This document shows, piece by piece, positions 60,289 to 64,000 of a stretch of DNA of 64,000 nucleotides. Numbering within the stretch: the first letter of the stretch is position 1; each line of letters begins with the position of its first letter. This DNA comes from Camelus bactrianus. Taxonomy: Eukaryota; Chordata; Mammalia; Artiodactyla; Camelidae. The translations under genes were made by a program, and so were the position numbers. Under the pieces are notes generated by a model. That model was given only the letters and a program-made list of their open reading frames with translations. It was not told the origin of the DNA and made no database searches. Location of the stretch: the NCBI RefSeq assembly GCF_048773025.1, contig NC_133544.1:63725501-63789500 (forward strand), given 5' to 3'.

Positions 60289-60689
60289 AGTATATATCTT
60301 TTATAAAGATTCTGATTAAATATTTTGATTATTTTTAAACTGGGTAACATGTCATTTATTGAGACTTTTAAAATGATGTTTTCTTGATGCAATGAGCACT
60401 CTCATTGCCATGTGGACAAAATCACCTTAAAATAATCCATAACTGCTTGAAAAAGCTGACTTTGAAACCCGTGACTTAGAGGAGTACCGAGCAGTAAACA
60501 TCACTGTTGTGACAGGAATGAGCTGCAAAGTGAAATTCATTTTCCAATCATCATAAAGGATGATGTAATAAGCTGTGATATCATGTCAACTAGTTTTGCT
60601 GGTGTTAAGTTTCAAATTAAAAAGATGTCCTTGATGTTAGGATTGTTGTGAGTGTAGAAGAAAAAAAAATTTTTTTAAGTTATCCATGT

Positions 60690-61530
60690 CTTGGCTATCA
60701 TAGATAGTACTGCTATGAACAGTGGGGTCCATGTATTTTTTTAATTAGACTTTTCTCTAGATATATGCCCAGGAGTGGGATTGCTGGATCACATGGGAAC
60801 TCTTCAGTTTTTTGAAGAAATCTATACTGTTTTCCATATTGATTATTTATAATATGCAAGATATGGAAGCAACCTAAATGCCCATCAACAGATGACTGGA
60901 TAAAGAATCAGTGGTATATTTATACAATGGAATACTACTCTACCATAAAAAAAGGATAAAATAATGCCATTTGCAGCAACATGGATGGACCTGGAGATTG
61001 TCATTCTAAGTGAAGTCAGCCAGGAAGAAAAAGAAAAATACCATATGATATCACTTATATCTGGTACCTAAAAAAACAAAAAAAGGGACACTATGAACTC
61101 ATCTGTAAAATAGAAACAGACTCGCAGGCATAGTAGACAATCATATGGTTACCAGGAGAAGGGAGTGGGAGGGGATACATTTGGGAGTTTGAGATTTACA
61201 AATGTTAGCCACCATATATAAAAGTAGATTTTAAAAGTTTCTATCAGTCCATATATGCAAACTAAAAGAAAGTGCAGTATATTGTATATATGCATTTACA
61301 TGTAATATAATGTATATGTGCAGTCAAACTTTAAAAACTGTACCTAATAAACTGAAAAAGGAAAATAAACTTTCTTTTGTATAGCACAGGGAACTATGTT
61401 CAATAACTTGTAACAAACTTTAATGGAAAATAGTATGAAAACAAATATATGCGTGTATGTGCATGACTGGGATACTGTGCTGTACACCAGAGATACACAC
61501 ACTGTAACTGACTGGACTTCAACAACAAAA
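60690..61530 (+). mobile_element. LINE-1 3' end with 5' inversion (twin priming)
   Basis: 61530 down to about 60845 is a plus-strand L1 3' end (gaagcaacctaaatgcccat; atggatggacctggagattg; tatagcacagggaactatgt; A tail). The block 60690-60842 before it is the adjoining L1 sequence in reverse (gatatatgcccaggagtggg; gctggatcacatgggaactc). Both parts include the same aagacatgg-type segment, as expected for twin priming. Confidence 0.8.
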
Positions 61531-61621
61531 AAAACTCTGTCAATATAGGTGAGGACTAATAAGCCCTACAAATGAGTGTGGGGCCTGAGACTGTGGCTGG
61601 AGGAGGGCTGAGCCCGCTGAG

Positions 61622-61660
61622 GGTTTGTGTTCAGGCTGCAGGTACCCGGGGAGCACTGTG
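61622..61660 (-). other. 23-RSS of TRAV22
   Basis: Consensus heptamer CACAGTG, a 23-base spacer with TACCTGCAGCCTG, and nonamer ACACAAACC. Confidence 0.9.
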
Positions 61661-62174
61661 CTCACAGCACAGAAGTAAGTCGCCGAGTCTGTGGTCTGGG
61701 AAGAGGAAATGTTCAAGGAGCTGCGGCGTTCCTGAATGACTATTGTGGCACTGAATCTTCCATCGTGCTTTGTCCCTGAAGCAACGTAAAACAGGTGGAT
61801 GAGGCGGCCCCCAGGGTTCTGACGATACCAGCGCAGACTGGTCACAGAGCTGGAAAACTTGCACCACAGCGTGGAGGTGGTTCCCTCCTGGAGACTCAGG
61901 ACTGGAGGACTCTGCTCCACATCCTCCCCTGTCACACCTGATGAGAAACAGAGGAACAGTCACAGGTGAGGGTTACTAACTCCTACAAAATCCTAAAAGT
62001 GCCCCCAGGTATGATGAAGAGGATAGAAAGTCTGCAGGACTCCTCAGCTCCCATCCCTGCCCCCTCAACTATACTGCAGCTGCTCAATCCTGCAGATTCC
62101 CTGTGGGGCAGCCCCAACTCACAGCAAACCTGGGCACACAGAAGCCCCAGCACAGCGCCCACCAGCCTCTTCAT
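61661..62174 (-). CDS. TRAV22: TRAV22, TCR alpha V gene
   Basis: The leader exon 62174-62123 encodes MKRLVGAVLGLLCAQVC (human MKRILGALLGLLSAQVC) with a GTGAGT donor. The 185-base intron ends in CATCAG. The V exon 61937-61661 joins as C-VTGEDVEQSPPVLSLQ and reads TLWCKFSSSVTS (Cys23), LRWYRQNPGGRLIHLFYV (Trp41), SGTKHDGRF and SSSQTTDSATYFCAVS (Cys104). SSSQTTDS is the human TRAV22 hallmark. All elements are intact. It is the 5'-most V gene of the window and lies outside the duplication. Confidence 0.95.
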
Positions 62175-62179
62175 GACGC

Positions 62180-62980
62180 CTCGCCTTCTTGCTGGGATGT
62201 TTTCAGCGTATGATACATAACTCCACTCCTGGGTGGTGAGTGTCATGACTTGTTCTGGAACTGTTCCTGCTTCTGCAACCAGTCAGCTCACCCAGTGAAC
62301 TGAGCTCAGGGGACGCTCTGTGACAGGAAGCCCCACACTCTCCCATCAAGTGAACTGAGAAAGGGCTGGAAAGGGGTAGATAGACAGTGAGAGGAAAAGG
62401 GTGACTTTCTGTGCTTTAGACACAATGTTGAACCTGGGAAATGAAATTTCAGATTTGCCCCTGATATAAAAAAAATCTTTGGTAATAAAAGTGAAAAAAT
62501 CAACAAAGTCTAATAACTAGTCTTTGAAATTTTCCTTCTTTTGTTTTGTTTATATGAGTCTCTGTTTGATCCAGGAGTCTCTTCTGAGAGATATGGATAA
62601 AAATAATAACAATAAAGATATATCCTTTACAATCATAAAATCCTAGTGCTTGAATCAGAGAATAAAACAGAGCTATTAATTGAAAAGAGTATTCAGCAGG
62701 AAGCCGATGTCTTCTTATGTGCTGGCAAGGACTTAGTTTTTCCTCACACACAATTATTCTCCCCTCTTTACTGTTACTAGCTCTCAATTGTGCTTCAAAA
62801 TTTCTCAAGTCTTTCATTGAAAAGCAAAACTCAACTGAGTAAATATGAAGATGTAACTGATTTATTAGGCAATTCATTAATCGGGCAGCTTCCCATCTCA
62901 TCCATCAGCTAGAAGGGTGCTCTGGGGGCTACAAGGTAGAAGGTTTTTACAGGAAGAAGGATGCTGCACAAGATCTGTTA
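62180..62980. other. 5' flank of TRAV22, no gene seen
   Basis: The first 100-200 bases should contain the TRAV22 promoter, but no motif stands out. The remaining open frame (62500-62901, minus) shows no recognisable domain. Confidence 0.5.
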
Positions 62981-62981
62981 G

Positions 62982-63401
62982 TGTTACGGAAATGACAGGC
63001 AAGCCAAGAAACAAGCACCACTCGGAGGGTTGGAGTACTCAGATGTATTATGCCAGCGGGCTCAGAGGGGCTTCTGCTCTGAAGCTCTGAGCACCTCCAA
63101 GACGTGCGCATGAGGTTTTATAGGGTTAAGTACAAGCTTGGGGTATTTGGCCAATAACCATGGAACAGCTTTAGCAGCATCATTATCACAAAAGTGGAGG
63201 CAGGGAGGCAGCAAACCAACATTCCAAAGCCAGATATGTCTCTTAGAAAATCCAGCTGGCTAGCAAAAAACATGAACAGGGAATCAGCCAACCAACACTA
63301 ATTAACTTAAATTTACGAGTTAGTCCAGCAGAACTCAGATCACTATTCCGACACTTAGATTTGTGAGTTATCTTGTTAGCCCAGCCCGCTATTCCTTCAC
63401 A
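62982..63401 (+). mobile_element. Solo LTR, related to the one at 40663
   Basis: Begins TGTTACGGAAAT, ends CCTTCACA, and shares nearly all blocks with 40663-41114 in the same orientation. Family not resolved. Confidence 0.55.
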
Positions 63402-63785
63402 GTAGAAGATGCAAAATGTACCTTTTCACCCACAGTTTAAGTGTAACTGTTTACACCACATGGAGGGCAAGTTGTCGCTCTCTCCAAAATTTTTAAACGC
63501 ACCTTTTTTTTGACATATCAATTGTAGTTTTAGAAATCTTATTAAAATTTCCACGTATATACAAAATTGAATCTACAAAGATGTGTAAGACAACTTTATG
63601 GAAGCAAAGAAATAGAAACAAATATTCATTAATAGGAAAGTAATTAATTTAACGACGGAATGTTTCAAAGTGCTAAATAGGCATCAAAGAGCATGAAGTG
63701 GACCTCTGTGCTGTTTTCAACTGTAGAACTATTTCCAGGACACCATTAAATGAAAATAAGGTGATTCTTCCCTTATAAAGGGAAA

Positions 63786-64000
63786 CTCCCTCGCAGCCAA
63801 GGCTGCCAAACTTGCAGCCAGAGAACAACCGGCCTTACAAGCTGCAGCTCTGCTACCTGAGGACCAGCCTATCCCAACGGCACTGTCCTCTACACCTGAA
63901 GGGGTTGAATGGGCTAAACACAGGAGAAGAATCTCTCGGGGTGGCTGAGAAAAGATAATAAGCTCCTCATTCCTGGGGACAAACAATGGAAAATAATTAA
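63786..64000 (+). mobile_element. Endogenous retrovirus pol fragment (class I-like)
   Basis: The plus strand at the right edge reads an Ala-rich stretch and LLPEDQP-type text, followed by a VEWAK-type motif. This resembles the region between RNase H and integrase of gammaretrovirus-like (class I) pol. It is a fossil that continues beyond the window. Family and extent cannot be judged here. Confidence 0.45.

Larger units (their letters stand above)
43936..60291. repeat. Segmental duplication unit B (TRAV24-TRDV1-TRAV23/DV6)
   Basis: Direct-orientation paralogue of 19528-38632, about 16.4 kb. It contains the same V genes, MIR-like, L1, Tigger-type and hAT elements in the same order. By eye, about 9-10% of bases differ in the TRDV1 and TRAV24 introns. 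It lacks the three extra blocks of unit A and has a private TTTA array. Confidence 0.93.

Noticed and set aside
62500-62901. 133-codon minus-strand open frame 5' of TRAV22
   Set aside because: Low-complexity composition, no signal peptide, splice signals or V motifs; no known family recognised.
1-64000. Search for TRAJ, TRDD, TRDJ or constant exons
   Set aside because: No FGxG J motif with a 12-RSS and no C-domain exon was recognised; the window is purely V array.

Overview
This window is mammalian germline DNA from the T-cell receptor alpha/delta (TRA/TRD) locus. It covers part of the variable-gene array, with every recognisable V segment on the minus strand, so V-array order (5' to 3') runs from high to low coordinates. 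Each intact V gene has a short leader exon beginning with ATG, a GT-AG intron of about 140-260 bases, a V exon with the conserved Cys23, Trp41 and Cys104, and a 3' recombination signal sequence (RSS) with a 23-base spacer. No D, J or C segments are present. The 3' ends of the LINE-1 copies and the V repertoire suggest an artiodactyl, most likely a camelid. The species is an inference from L1 tail resemblance and recall, not a search.

Order in V-array direction: TRAV22 (62.2-61.7 kb), TRAV23/DV6 copy B (58.3-57.8 kb), TRDV1 copy B (53.7-53.2 kb), TRAV24 copy B (46.7-46.2 kb), TRAV25 (43.1-42.5 kb), TRAV23/DV6 copy A (35.9-35.4 kb), TRDV1 copy A (30.1-29.6 kb), TRAV24 copy A (22.4-21.9 kb), TRAV27 pseudogene (14.9-14.3 kb), a TRAV22/41-like gene in the position of human TRAV28 (10.1-9.6 kb), a TRAV20/24-like relic (9.3-9.0 kb), TRAV29/DV5 pseudogene (8.8-8.3 kb), a TRDV1/TRAV14/38-type relic (about 4.2-3.9 kb) and an intact TRDV1/TRAV14-type gene (1.46-0.90 kb). 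Symbols follow human orthologues recalled from memory, supported by leader peptide, framework motifs and order.

The dominant structure is a tandem segmental duplication. Unit A (about 19.53-38.63 kb) and unit B (about 43.94-60.29 kb) each carry TRAV23/DV6, TRDV1 and TRAV24 in the same order. Shared flanks and shared old repeats (MIR-like, L1, a Tigger-type element nested in an L1, a hAT element) are present in both. By eye the introns differ by roughly 9-10%. An LTR of about 0.64 kb and a stretch of about 1.5 kb occur only in A, and a TTTA array only in B. TRAV25 lies between the units and has no partner beside unit A.

The rest is typical mammalian intergenic DNA: LINE-1 fragments in both orientations (one with a twin-priming inversion), MIR-like SINEs, hAT- and Tigger-type DNA transposons, LTR fossils including a closely similar pair at 40.7 and 63.0 kb, a class I endogenous-retrovirus pol fragment at the right edge, and microsatellites. 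I found no evidence of an unknown molecular system. The most interesting signals are CDR-focused divergence between the two TRDV1 copies, a spacer core shared by all the TRAV RSSs but absent from the TRDV1-type ones, and the asymmetric duplication.
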